Of a stretch of DNA of 64,000 nucleotides, positions 29,932-38,151 are shown in pieces. The position numbers and the translations under genes are program-made. Position 1 is the first letter of the stretch; every line of letters starts with the position of its first letter. The DNA is taken from contig NZ_RKRA01000001.1 of the NCBI RefSeq assembly GCF_003814705.1, forward strand, positions 434,001-498,000. The letters run 5' to 3'. The notes under the pieces are model-generated. The model was given only the letters and a program-made list of their open reading frames with translations. It searched no databases and was not told the DNA's origin. Source of the DNA: Georgenia muralis. GTDB lineage: Bacteria; Actinomycetota; Actinomycetes; Actinomycetales; Actinomycetaceae.

Positions 29932-30402
29932 ATGACCACCACACGATCCACCACCAGCGTCACTCACACCCCACCATCGCCGCACGGGGCACGGCAGGCG
30001 TTCCTTCTCCTGCGGACGGTGTTCACGATCGCGCCCATCGTCTTCGGCCTCGACAAGTTCCTCGGGCTGCTCGCCGACTGGGACGCCTACCTGGCGCCGT
30101 GGGTCGACGGGCTCGTCCCCGGTTCCGCCCACCAGGCGATGCTGGCCGTGGGGGTGGTCGAGGTCGTCGCCGGTCTGCTCGTCGCCGTGCGGCCGGCGCT
30201 CGGCGGGTACGTCGTCGCCGCCTGGCTCCTCGGCATCATCGTCAACCTGGTGACCCTGGGCGAGTACTACGACGTGGCCCTGCGCGACCTCGGCCTCATG
30301 ATCGGTGCGCTCGCGCTCGCGCGCCTCGCAGCTCCCGTCCGGTCCGCGGTCCCCGCCCCGTCCGCCGCACCACACCGGTCCGCCGTCCGCGAGGAGCGGT
30401 GA
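29932..30402 (+). CDS. DoxX-like integral membrane protein
   Basis: 156 residues with four predicted helices (LLLRTVFTIAPIVFGLDKF, MLAVGVVEVVAGLLVAV, YVVAAWLLGIIVNLVTL, LGLMIGALALARLA). The pattern fits small DoxX-type membrane proteins that partner with oxidoreductases. GGAGG lies upstream of the ATG. Its stop overlaps the start of the FAD-dependent reductase (TGATG), so the two are coupled. Confidence 0.8.
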   Translation: MTTTRSTTSVTHTPPSPHGARQAFLLLRTVFTIAPIVFGLDKFLGLLADWDAYLAPWVDGLVPGSAHQAMLAVGVVEVVAGLLVAVRPALGGYVVAAWLLGIIVNLVTLGEYYDVALRDLGLMIGALALARLAAPVRSAVPAPSAAPHRSAVREER

Positions 30403-31616
30403 TGGACACGATCGCGATCATCGGGGCGGGCCTGACCGCCGCGTCGGCCGCCGGGGCACTGCGCGAGGACGGTTTCGACGGGCGCGTCGTCGTCGTCGGC
30501 ACGGAGCCTCATCTGCCCTACCAGCGCCCACCGCTGTCCAAGGGCTACCTCCTGGGCGCCGTGCGGCTCGACGAGGCGGCGGTCCATCCTGCGCCGTGGT
30601 ACGCCGAGCACCACGTCGACCTGCGGCTGGGCGTGACGGCCACGGCGATCGACCTGGACCGCCGCACGGTGGTCACCGACCGCGGGACGCTCAGGTACGA
30701 CCGCCTCCTGATCGCCACCGGCGCGCGGCCTCGCCGGCTGCCACTCGTCGATGACAGCGGCGCACCCGCGACGACCCTGCGGACCATCGAGGACAGCCGC
30801 CGCATCAAGGCCGAGCTGCGGCCCGGACGCCGGATCGTCGTCGTGGGCGGTGGGTGGATCGGCCTCGAGGTCGCCGCGGCCGCCCGTGCCGCCGGCGCGC
30901 AGGTCACCGTGCTGGAGGCAGGTCCCCTCCCGCTTGTCCGGCCGCTGGGCCCGGAGGTGGCGGAGCTCTTCCGCGCGCTGCACGTCGAGCACGGCGTGGA
31001 CCTCCGCACCGGCGTCGTGGTGACCTCCGTCCGTCACGACGGCGGTGAGGCGGTCGTGACCCTGCTCGACGGCACGACGTTGCGGGCCGACCTCCTCGTC
31101 GTCGGGATCGGGGCCGTCCCCGACGTCGGGCTGGCCGAGGCTGCGGGGCTCCGCACCGACGACGGTGTCGTGGTGGACGAGCACCTCCGCACCTCCCACC
31201 GCGATGTGTACGCCGCCGGTGATGTCGCCCAGGCCTACCACCCGCTCCTCGGGCGGCACGTGCGGGTGGAGCACTGGGACAACGCGCTCCGGCAGGGCCG
31301 TGCGGCCGCCCGAAGCATGCTGGGCGCGAGCGAGCCCTACGCCCGGCTGCCGTACTTCTTCACCGACCAGTACGACGTCGGCATCGAGTACGTGGGCAGC
31401 GTCGGCCCGGACGGGTACGACGAGCTCGTGCTCCGCGGCGACGTGCGCGACCGACGCTTCAGCGCCTTCTGGGTGAAGGAGGGCCGGGTGCTGGCGGGGA
31501 TGCACGCCAACGAACGCGGCGCGATGAGATGGATCCGAACCATCGTGACGGTGGGCCAGGTCGATCTCTCGGGCCTCCGCGACCGTCGGGTCGAGCTGAG
31601 CACCCTCGCCGCCTGA
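30402..31616 (+). CDS. FAD-dependent NAD(P)H:ferredoxin-type reductase
   Basis: 404 residues of the pyridine nucleotide-disulphide oxidoreductase fold without redox cysteines, like rhodocoxin/putidaredoxin reductases. FAD motif IAIIGAGLTAASAAGALRE, NAD motif VVVGGGWIGLEVAAAA, second FAD motif VYAAGDVAQA, and the reductase C-terminal domain (QYDVGIEYVGSV). No ferredoxin or P450 lies next to it, so the electron acceptor is open; the coupled DoxX-like protein may be the membrane partner. Confidence 0.9.
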   Translation: MDTIAIIGAGLTAASAAGALREDGFDGRVVVVGTEPHLPYQRPPLSKGYLLGAVRLDEAAVHPAPWYAEHHVDLRLGVTATAIDLDRRTVVTDRGTLRYDRLLIATGARPRRLPLVDDSGAPATTLRTIEDSRRIKAELRPGRRIVVVGGGWIGLEVAAAARAAGAQVTVLEAGPLPLVRPLGPEVAELFRALHVEHGVDLRTGVVVTSVRHDGGEAVVTLLDGTTLRADLLVVGIGAVPDVGLAEAAGLRTDDGVVVDEHLRTSHRDVYAAGDVAQAYHPLLGRHVRVEHWDNALRQGRAAARSMLGASEPYARLPYFFTDQYDVGIEYVGSVGPDGYDELVLRGDVRDRRFSAFWVKEGRVLAGMHANERGAMRWIRTIVTVGQVDLSGLRDRRVELSTLAA

Positions 31617-31706
31617 GATCTCCGCCGGAAACGACCGGGGCTACCGAGGCTGGACCGGTGCCCCCGGCACCGTGCACGCTGGAGACCTCATCCAGCCGGA
31701 GGCACC

Positions 31707-32273
31707 ATGGGCAAGCTGATCTACGCGGCCAACATCTCGCTCGACGGCTACCTCGAGGACGAGACCGGCTCGTTCGACTGGTCCGTGCCCGACGAGGAGG
31801 TGCACGCGTTCTGGAACGAGCACGAGCGGCACATCGGCACCTCGCTCTACGGCCGCCGCATGTACGAGACCATGCGCGTCTGGGAGGACGACGACTGGCT
31901 GACCGACGAACCGGCCGTCGTCCGCGAGTACGCGCGCATCTGGCGCGACGCCGACAAGGTCGTCTACTCCTCCACCCTCGACGAGGTCTCGACGGCCCGC
32001 ACGAGGATCGAGCGGACGTTCGACCCCGGGGCGGTCCGGCGGCTCAAGGACACCTCCGAGGCGGACCTGAGCATCGGCGGCGCGACCATCGGGGCCGAGG
32101 CCTTCCGCCACGGCCTGGTGGACGAGTGCGTGCTGCTCCTGTGCCCCGTGACCGTGGGCGGCGGCAAGCCCGCGCTGCCCCGGGGCCTCCGGCTCGACCT
32201 CGAGCTGCTGGACCACGGCCGGTTCCGCAACGGCGTGATCTACCTGCGCCACGCGGTGCGCAACGCCACGTGA
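31707..32273 (+). CDS. Dihydrofolate-reductase-family protein (RibD C-terminal-like), copy 1
   Basis: 188 residues: KLIYAANISLDGYLED at the N-terminus (NADPH-binding strand), YGRRMYETMRVWED, and the C-terminal DLSIGGATIGAEAFRHGLVDECVLLLCPVTVGGG. Probable NADPH-dependent reductase of unknown substrate. Almost identical to the gene at 39294-39860, a recent duplication or gene conversion. Start at ATG 31707 after a GGAGG. Confidence 0.9.
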   Translation: MGKLIYAANISLDGYLEDETGSFDWSVPDEEVHAFWNEHERHIGTSLYGRRMYETMRVWEDDDWLTDEPAVVREYARIWRDADKVVYSSTLDEVSTARTRIERTFDPGAVRRLKDTSEADLSIGGATIGAEAFRHGLVDECVLLLCPVTVGGGKPALPRGLRLDLELLDHGRFRNGVIYLRHAVRNAT

Positions 32274-32322
32274 GACCCGTGGTGGCGGTCGCGGAGCGAG
32301 ACCACCGCTCAGGATCCGCGAC

Positions 32323-33267
32323 TCAGGTAGCGGCGAGGAAGCCGAGCACGTGTCGGATGACAGCCTCCGGCTGCTCCTCGGCGAGGTAGTAGCCCGAACC
32401 GGGGACGTGCATGAGGGTGAAGTCGTCGGCGTACGGCTCGTACCCGCGAATCAGCGCGGGGTGGCCGGCGGTGTCCCGGTCGCTGTCGTCGAGCACGGCG
32501 CCGTACAGCCCGAGCGTCGGCGTCACCAGCCGGGTTCCACGATAGGCGCCGGCCGCAGCACGGTTGTTGGCGCGGACCGCGAGCGCCTGGTAGAGCGCGA
32601 CCGCGGCGCGGGCGCGAGAGGGGTCCCGCAGCCGGCTCAGGTAGAGCTCGAAATCCTCCGGGGACCAGAGGTCGGGGACCGTTGCGCCGTCCATCATCAT
32701 GCGGCGCGGGAGCCACTGTCGGCCCCGGCCCACGAGCCGCGGTCCGACGAGCGGAAGTGTGGTGGCGAAGCGGGGCCACAGACGCCAGGCCTTGAGCAGC
32801 ACCCGCACCAGCACCCGCAGCGACCTCGGCGTGTAGGGGTGCGGGGCGGCCAGGAAGACGAACCGTCGCACCCGCTCGGGATGGGCCAGGCACAGTCGGA
32901 AACCGAGGATGCCGCCGATGTCGAAGCCGACCAGGTGCACCCGATCGAGGTCGAGCGCGTCCAGGAGCTCGACGGTGTCCGCGACCAGCTGCTCCTCGGT
33001 GTAGCCGAGCGGTGGTGCGTCCGTCCAGCCTGCACCCCGCAGGTCGGGGACGATGACCCTGAAGTGCTCGGCCAGAGCGGGGAGGATCTTGTGCCAACCC
33101 CACCAGTGCTGCGGAAAGCCGTGCAGCAGGACCAGCGGCTCCCCCGTCCCGGCCTCTGCCACGTGCACCTGCAGTCCCGGCAGCTGCACGAACCGGTGCC
33201 GCACGCCGTCGAGAGGCGGAAATGGCGACGACCCGGGCGTACCGATGTCCCCTTCAGGGGTCTCCAT
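32323..33267 (-). CDS. Alpha/beta hydrolase (epoxide hydrolase/haloalkane dehalogenase-like)
   Basis: 314 residues. Oxyanion region LLHGFPQHWWGWHK, nucleophile elbow VGFDIGGILG with Asp as nucleophile, and a late catalytic His probably in LMHVPGSGYYLAEE or further on. The Asp nucleophile and HGFPQ motif fit epoxide hydrolases or dehalogenases rather than esterases. Substrate unknown. A single gene with opposite neighbours. Confidence 0.87.
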   Translation of the reverse strand: METPEGDIGTPGSSPFPPLDGVRHRFVQLPGLQVHVAEAGTGEPLVLLHGFPQHWWGWHKILPALAEHFRVIVPDLRGAGWTDAPPLGYTEEQLVADTVELLDALDLDRVHLVGFDIGGILGFRLCLAHPERVRRFVFLAAPHPYTPRSLRVLVRVLLKAWRLWPRFATTLPLVGPRLVGRGRQWLPRRMMMDGATVPDLWSPEDFELYLSRLRDPSRARAAVALYQALAVRANNRAAAGAYRGTRLVTPTLGLYGAVLDDSDRDTAGHPALIRGYEPYADDFTLMHVPGSGYYLAEEQPEAVIRHVLGFLAAT

Positions 33268-33471
33268 GGAGCAACGCTACTCCGCCGGCACTCGCGCCCT
33301 CCGCGGGGACAGCCTGGCGATCGCACGGAACGCAGGACGCGAGGTTCGAGCAGTCGGAGGAGCCGGCGGCCCCCGCCAACGCCACATGAGGGCAACCTGG
33401 GACCTGACCACCTCACGCAACGGGTAGGCCGGCGCGGGCGGGTGGCATGCTGTGCGGATGGCCTCACCGGT

Positions 33472-33702
33472 GTGGTTCCAGAGGGTCGAGAGCACGTCGC
33501 ACACAGCTACCTCGGGCCCGCCGCGCTGCTCGCTGTCACCTGGGCCAGCGACGCTCGGTGGCGGGCGTTCGTCGCCTTGACGTGGGCGTTCCACATCGCC
33601 GTCGACCGCCTGCTCGGCTACGGGCTCAAGTTCACGGACCGCTTCACACACACCCACCTCGGGGGGATCGGCAAGGGGCGGCAAAGCGCTCGGACGACCT
33701 GA
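33472..33702 (+). pseudogene. C-terminal remnant of a DUF4260 membrane protein
   Basis: The frame reads EHVAHSYLGPAALLAVTW...ALTWAFHIAVDRLLGYGLKFTDRFTHTHLGGIG, matching only the second half of DUF4260 proteins (usually about 115-130 residues). The first helices are missing and the upstream 200 nt (33268-33471) contains no frame that could supply them, so this is probably a decayed fragment. Alternatively a short gene starting at GTG 33472. Confidence 0.6.
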
Positions 33703-33796
33703 CTCCGCAGCACACGCCTCACGACAGCCCGAGGCGCTGAGGGGGTGTCGGCCGCGGCGAGCTGGGGCTCACGGTGACGTTCAGCAGCACCCACCA

Positions 33797-34415
33797 TCAT
33801 CCGGGGAAGGCCTCCTCGTGGTCTCCGCGCCCGGCTTCACCCGGCGGACGTCGGTCAACGCCGTCGTTCTCGTGCCGCCACTCCTCGGCGAGGACGGCGT
33901 ACACGTACTCGTCGGTCCACTCCCCCTTCCACCACACCGACTGGCGGTGGTGCGCCTCGCGGCGCATGCCGACGCGTTCGAGCAGCGCCGCCGAGCGGAC
34001 GTTCCGCACGTCGCACTCGGCGGAGATCCGGTGCACGCCGTGCGCGGTGAACAACAGCGACACGACGGCGTGCAGTGCCTCCGTGGCGTACCCGCGGCCT
34101 TGCGCGCGTCAGCGGCGAGCGTGAAGCCGACGGTGGCCTGTCGTGGCTCGTCCCCGTCGACGCGGACCGCGGCGTCACCGACCAGCCGCCCACCGGTCTC
34201 GACGGCGACCTGAAGCCATGCGCCGGGCTGCGCGAACCGCACGTCGCCCATCTCGGTGATGAGCGCCCGGGCGCTGTCCACGGGGTAGGGCGCTTCCCAG
34301 GACTGGTAGCGCGCCTGCACCGGATCGCTGCGGTACGCCGCCAGGGCGGCGGCGTCGCGTCCGTCATCCGGCGCAGCACCAGACGCTCGGTGACGGCGAA
34401 GATCTGCGCCACCAT
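33797..34415 (-). pseudogene. GNAT N-acetyltransferase broken by two frameshifts
   Basis: The family sequence is recovered only by using three frames in turn. It starts at ATG 34415 (MVAQIFAVTERLVLRRMTDA), continues in a second frame (AAALAAYRSDPVQARYQSWEAPYP to VGFTLAADAR), and ends in a third (LLFTAHGVHRISAECDVRN...WWKGEWTDEYVYAVLAEEW). Both shifts interrupt the acetyl-CoA-binding region, so no active enzyme is expected unless these are sequencing errors. Confidence 0.8.
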
Positions 34416-34535
34416 CGTGCTCAGCTCCTTGGATCTCGAGATGACGAGCATCGGGCGTCGCGTCGCGTCGGTGCAGGGGCACGGCAGCCGCCACGACAGC
34501 GTAGGCGGCGAGCACGACGAGGCTAGGGCGGGCAG

Positions 34536-35036
34536 TCACGCCTGCTGCGGCGTGCGGAGTGGCTCGCCGTCGAGGCTGGCTGCCAGGGCCGCCGGCGATG
34601 CGGTGCGGCGGGGCCAGGTCCAGGCGGAGCGCAGGATGAAGGCCAGGATCAGCACCTCGATCCCGATGTGAAGGCCGTAGTAGAAGGCCCAGTCCGCGGA
34701 CGCCCCTGCCGCGTTGAACACCATGACGGGGATGTAGAGCGATGCCACGACGAGGTTCGTGGTGCGGTTCACCCGGGCGGGCAACGCCATGGAGAGCATG
34801 ACCATCAGGGCCGGGATCCCGATGACCACGACGAAGATGGTCATCAACGTCGGGGTGATGTCGAACTCGAAGATGCCGCCACTCCGGATCTGGTCGATGA
34901 CGCCGGGCTGGTAGAGGTGGAAGTAGTCGATGTAGATGACGAAGAACATCAGGCTCGTCCAGGCTGCCGCGAGCTTGGCCGGCAAGGGGACCGGCGGGTT
35001 GTCGAGCAGGTTCGGGGTGTTCGTTCGGATGGTCAT
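34536..35036 (-). CDS. DUF6326 family membrane protein
   Basis: 166 residues with four helices (LMFFVIYIDYFHLYQPGVI, MTIFVVVIGIPALMVMLSMAL, NLVVASLYIPVMVF, GIEVLILAFILRSAWTW). Matches the DUF6326 pattern; function unknown. Downstream of the alcohol-dehydrogenase gene on the same strand with a gap of about 95 nt, so probably under the same TetR control. Confidence 0.8.
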   Translation of the reverse strand: MTIRTNTPNLLDNPPVPLPAKLAAAWTSLMFFVIYIDYFHLYQPGVIDQIRSGGIFEFDITPTLMTIFVVVIGIPALMVMLSMALPARVNRTTNLVVASLYIPVMVFNAAGASADWAFYYGLHIGIEVLILAFILRSAWTWPRRTASPAALAASLDGEPLRTPQQA

Positions 35037-35132
35037 CGGTTCTTCTCTCGAGAGGAGCGGTCCGTCCGCCGGAGTGGCGGCAGGTCTGGGCGTGCATCCG
35101 TACGGGTTGGGTCGTTCTGCTCGGTCCGGTCG

Positions 35133-36101
35133 TCAGACGGTGACGACGACCTTGCCTCGGGTGTGGCCGGCCCCGACGTAGCGGAGGGCGTCGGCTGCTT
35201 CCTCGAGGGGGTAGGTGCGGTCGATGACGGGCGTGACTCGCCCGGTCGCGAGGAGATCGGCCAGGGTGAGCAGGTCCTGGCGCTTCCCGATCGACGTGAA
35301 GGGCCTCAGCTGCTGACGGGTGAACCCGGACAGGACGCGCGCCTTGAGGATCCGACCGAGGGGGCCGAACCAGCGGCCACCGCGTCCGCTGTTGGGGATG
35401 AGCGTGCCGGTGGGCGTCAGCGCTCGGCGGACATCCGCCAGGGGCTGGACTTCGACGTTGTCGAGGATGACGTCGTAGCGCTTCTCGGTGCGGGTGAAGT
35501 CGGTCGTCGTGTAGTCGACGACGTGGTCGGCACCGAGCGACCGCACCAGGTCGACGTTGCGGGTGCTGCACACACCCGTCACCTCGGCGCCGAAGGCCTT
35601 GGCGATCTGGACGGCGAAGGAGCCGACGCCGCCCGACGCGCCCGTGACCAGCACCGTCTGGCCCGGTCGAACGTTCGCGATGTCGCGCAACGCCTGCAAC
35701 GCCGTCATGGCCGACGTGGGCACGGTCGCCGCTTCCACCACCGACAGGTTGGCGGGCACGGACACGAGATGGCCCGCCGGGACGCAGGCGTACTCCGCGA
35801 GCGTTCCCGCAGTGCTCCAGCCGAACACCTCCTCGTCGGGGCGGAAAGAGGTGACATCCGTCCCGACCGCGGCCACCACGCCGGCGAGGTCCATGCCAGG
35901 GATGCCGTCGCGCGGCCGGCGGAGCCCGAACACCAGGCGCACCATGTACGGCTCACCGGTCATGACGAAGTAGTCGCCGGGATGCACTGAGGCCGCGCCC
36001 ACCTGGACGAGCACATCACCTCGACCGGGCAGCGGTAGCCCGACCTCGGACGACTCGAGCACTGAGGGCGGGCCGTAGCGGTGCTGGACGGCGGCTCGCA
36101 T
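35133..36101 (-). CDS. NAD(P)-dependent zinc-less alcohol dehydrogenase/quinone oxidoreductase
   Basis: 322 residues of the MDR superfamily: GroES-like N-terminal domain (MRAAVQHRYGPPSVLE, GMDLAGVVAAVG), Rossmann motif VLVTGASGGVGSFAVQIAKAFGAEVTGV and C-terminal RTYPLEEAADALRYVGAGHTRGKVVV. No structural zinc cysteines. The start at 36101 gives the conserved N-terminus. Divergent from a TetR regulator across an unusual operator array; probable detoxification of quinones or aldehydes. Confidence 0.9.
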   Translation of the reverse strand: MRAAVQHRYGPPSVLESSEVGLPLPGRGDVLVQVGAASVHPGDYFVMTGEPYMVRLVFGLRRPRDGIPGMDLAGVVAAVGTDVTSFRPDEEVFGWSTAGTLAEYACVPAGHLVSVPANLSVVEAATVPTSAMTALQALRDIANVRPGQTVLVTGASGGVGSFAVQIAKAFGAEVTGVCSTRNVDLVRSLGADHVVDYTTTDFTRTEKRYDVILDNVEVQPLADVRRALTPTGTLIPNSGRGGRWFGPLGRILKARVLSGFTRQQLRPFTSIGKRQDLLTLADLLATGRVTPVIDRTYPLEEAADALRYVGAGHTRGKVVVTV

Positions 36102-36209
36102 CGTCGCCGCCCCGGCCGGACTCGCCCCCCGCCGGCGTGCTCCGGCATTCGAACGCTGTTCGGTTCCCACAGGGGCCTCCTCACATCCGAGCTGCGACCC
36201 TCGCGGCTC

Positions 36210-36287
36210 GTACACCGTACGTCGTACGTCGTACGTCGTACGTCGTACGTCGTACGTCGTACGCTGTACGATGCTCGTACGCTGTAC
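36210..36287. promoter_or_regulatory. Heptad GTAC array (candidate multi-site TetR operator)
   Basis: Nine GTAC tetramers begin exactly 7 nt apart (36210, 36217, 36224, 36231, 36238, 36245, 36252, 36259, 36266), most as GTACGTC units, followed by two more at 36277 and 36284. Every GTACGTCGTAC segment is close to a palindrome. The array fills the gap between the divergent dehydrogenase and TetR genes, ending about 37 nt before the TetR start. Confidence 0.85.
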
Positions 36288-36324
36288 GGTTGTCAAGCCG
36301 TTCGAGGGAGCGAGGAGCTGACCT

Positions 36325-36999
36325 GTGTCCGCGAGGGAACAACGCCAGGTCGCGTCAGACGCGGGGCTGAGCAAGCAGCGTGTGGTGGTCGAGGCTGTCC
36401 GGCTCGCCGACCTCGAGGGGGTCGACGGGCTGAGCATGCGCCGGCTGGCCGGCGCGCTCGGCGCGGGCGCGATGTCGCTCTACCACTACGTGGCGAGCAA
36501 GGAAGAGCTGCTGGACGCCATGATCGACGTCGTGTTCGAGGAGATCGAGCTCCCGCCCGAGGAGACCGACTGGCAGTCGGCGATGCGACGGCGGTCGGCA
36601 TCCGCCCGACAGGTTCTCGCACGCCACCCGTGGGCGATCGGCCTGATGGACTCGCGGACGTCGCCGGGGCCCGCTCACCTCCGCCACCGCGAGGCGGTCA
36701 CCGCCTGCCTGCGGAGAGCCGGCTTCCCGGTTCTGATGGCGACGCACGCCAACTGGTTGCTCGACAGCTATGTCTACGGGTACGCCCTGCAGGAAGCCAG
36801 CCTGCCGTTCGACACCGCCGGTGAGCTCGCGGACATGGTCGAGGACGTCTTCCTGCCCCAGCTTCCTCCTGACGAGTTCCCCTACCTCAACGAGTCCGCA
36901 GCGGCGCTCGTTGCTGCGGGCTACGACCCGACGGAGGAGTTCATGTTCGGCCTCGACCTCGTCCTAGCCGCCCTCGAGCCCCTGAGAGCCTCCGCATAG
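36325..36999 (+). CDS. TetR/AcrR family transcriptional regulator
   Basis: 224 residues. N-terminal HTH: VVEAVRLADLEGVDGLSMRRLAGALGAGAMSLYHYVASKEELLDAMID, a canonical TetR DNA-binding domain; the rest is the TetR_C ligand domain. GTG start at 36325. It probably represses the divergent dehydrogenase-DUF6326 genes and itself by binding the GTAC array. Confidence 0.93.
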   Translation: MSAREQRQVASDAGLSKQRVVVEAVRLADLEGVDGLSMRRLAGALGAGAMSLYHYVASKEELLDAMIDVVFEEIELPPEETDWQSAMRRRSASARQVLARHPWAIGLMDSRTSPGPAHLRHREAVTACLRRAGFPVLMATHANWLLDSYVYGYALQEASLPFDTAGELADMVEDVFLPQLPPDEFPYLNESAAALVAAGYDPTEEFMFGLDLVLAALEPLRASA

Positions 37000-37397
37000 C
37001 GACGCTCCACGCCCGCCGCGACCATCGTCGCGGGCCGAGCTCTCACCTCCCCACGCCTGCCACTTCACACGTTGAAGCGGAACGATATCGGCCGTTTTCG
37101 GGTGGTTATGGTCATCGTCGGTAGACCCCGACAAACGCGGTCTGACCTGCGCAAACGCTACTTTCGGACCGTTGGGCCTGGTTGGTCGCCATCGGCCTCC
37201 GCCGAACTTCTTGCGGACTGTTTGCGGACCGCTGGGCGCGGCGAGCTTGATCATGGTGGCCGAGCTCCGGGGTCGGCTCACAGCCTATCTTCCACGACGG
37301 CGGGCAGCCCCGGGCCGGGCTCGTCGATGATCCGTCGGCGCCGCGGTAACTGCCGGGGGCCGAGGCGTCCCCGGTGGTGCCGCGGGAACATTGCGGT
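37000..37397. other. Intergenic region, no gene seen
   Basis: About 400 nt between the TetR gene and the antitoxin gene. No reading frame here has convincing codon use or a known motif. A short imperfect repeat (TTGCGGACTGTTTGCGGACCG) lies near 37211. Possibly decayed sequence. Confidence 0.5.
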
Positions 37398-37628
37398 ATG
37401 AAGCTCAGCGTCAGCCTGCCGGACGAGGATGTGGCAATCCTCGACGAGTTCGCCCTCAAGTTCGGCCTGCCCTCGAGATCGGCCGCTTTGCGCCATGCTG
37501 TGCGAATGCTGCGTCTGCGCGACCTGGAGCAGGACTACGAAGCCGCATGGCGGGAGTGGGGAGCCTCGGGCGACCAGGCGGCGTGGACGGCGAGCGCTGC
37601 CGACGGGATCGCTGATGCTGCGCCGTGA
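37398..37628 (+). CDS. Ribbon-helix-helix antitoxin of a MazEF-like pair
   Basis: 76 residues: MKLSVSLPDEDVAILDEFALKFGLPSRSAALRHAVRMLR is a ribbon-helix-helix DNA-binding domain, followed by an acidic Trp-containing tail that would bind the toxin. Reading frame intact. It overlaps the start of a broken MazF-type toxin gene, so the antitoxin now appears to be without a functional partner at this locus. Confidence 0.85.
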   Translation: MKLSVSLPDEDVAILDEFALKFGLPSRSAALRHAVRMLRLRDLEQDYEAAWREWGASGDQAAWTASAADGIADAAP

Positions 37629-37954
37629 GATCCGGCTCGTCGATCTGCAGCCCGTGCAAGTGAGGCCAAGCGCCGTCCGGCTGTGACTGCGAGCAGCGGC
37701 CGACGAACTCGATCGCGGCGCGCCTGCGACGGGGAGTGGTCACTATGGTGCCGATCGCTAGCAACACCGAACGGATCTTCCCGTTCCAGACATTCCTGCC
37801 CGCAGCCTCGACCGGCCTGCGGCACGACTCCAAGGCCCAGGCCGAGCAGGTCCGCCCGATCTCAGTCGAGCGGCTCGGCGCCCTCCTTGGGCGAGCCCCG
37901 GCCGACGTCATGGCAAGCCTCGACGACGCACCGCGCCTCCACCTCCGGCTGTAG
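37615..37954 (+). pseudogene. MazF-like endoribonuclease toxin with two frameshifts
   Basis: The toxin would start at ATG 37615, overlapping the antitoxin stop, with MLRREIRLVDLQPV (the usual MLRRGEIR lacks its Gly). The frame is then lost; SEAKRRPAV continues in a second frame, and from about 37700 a third frame carries NSIAARLRRGVVTMVPIASNTERIFPFQ to the stop at 37954. Two frame changes inactivate it. The tail LHLRL is the expected MazF end. Confidence 0.82.
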
Positions 37955-37966
37955 TGACCGCTGCAC

Positions 37967-38151
37967 TCACGGCGCGACCCGAGCGACGGCGGCCTCGAAG
38001 AGCGTGCGGGCGACCTACTCGGCCTCCTCGGTCGCCGCGGCACGGCTTGGCCTCGTAGCGGTCCTGGTGCAGGCAGGACGTCGAGGCGCCCCGCTTCCAC
38101 CAGGGCGACGACCGTCGCCTGCTGGACGCGGCTGAGCGGGGTCAGCGCCAC
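37967..38151 (-). pseudogene. Remnant of a HEPN-like partner gene
   Basis: Starts at GTG 38151, overlapping the nucleotidyltransferase stop, with VALTPLSRVQQATVVALVEAGRLDVLP. It then breaks; DRYEAK is followed in another frame by AATEEAE, an in-frame TAG, and VARTLFEAAVARVAP up to the stop at 37967. The remnant is far shorter than typical HEPN partners, so it has an internal deletion plus a frameshift and a nonsense codon. The HEPN label is inferred from position next to the nucleotidyltransferase. Confidence 0.55.

Noticed and set aside
36137-36370. Open frame reading a periodic VRRTSYV peptide through the GTAC array
   Set aside because: The periodicity follows directly from the 7-nt DNA repeat, which is open in all frames (7 is not a multiple of 3). 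No ribosome-binding site; it lies in the divergent promoter.
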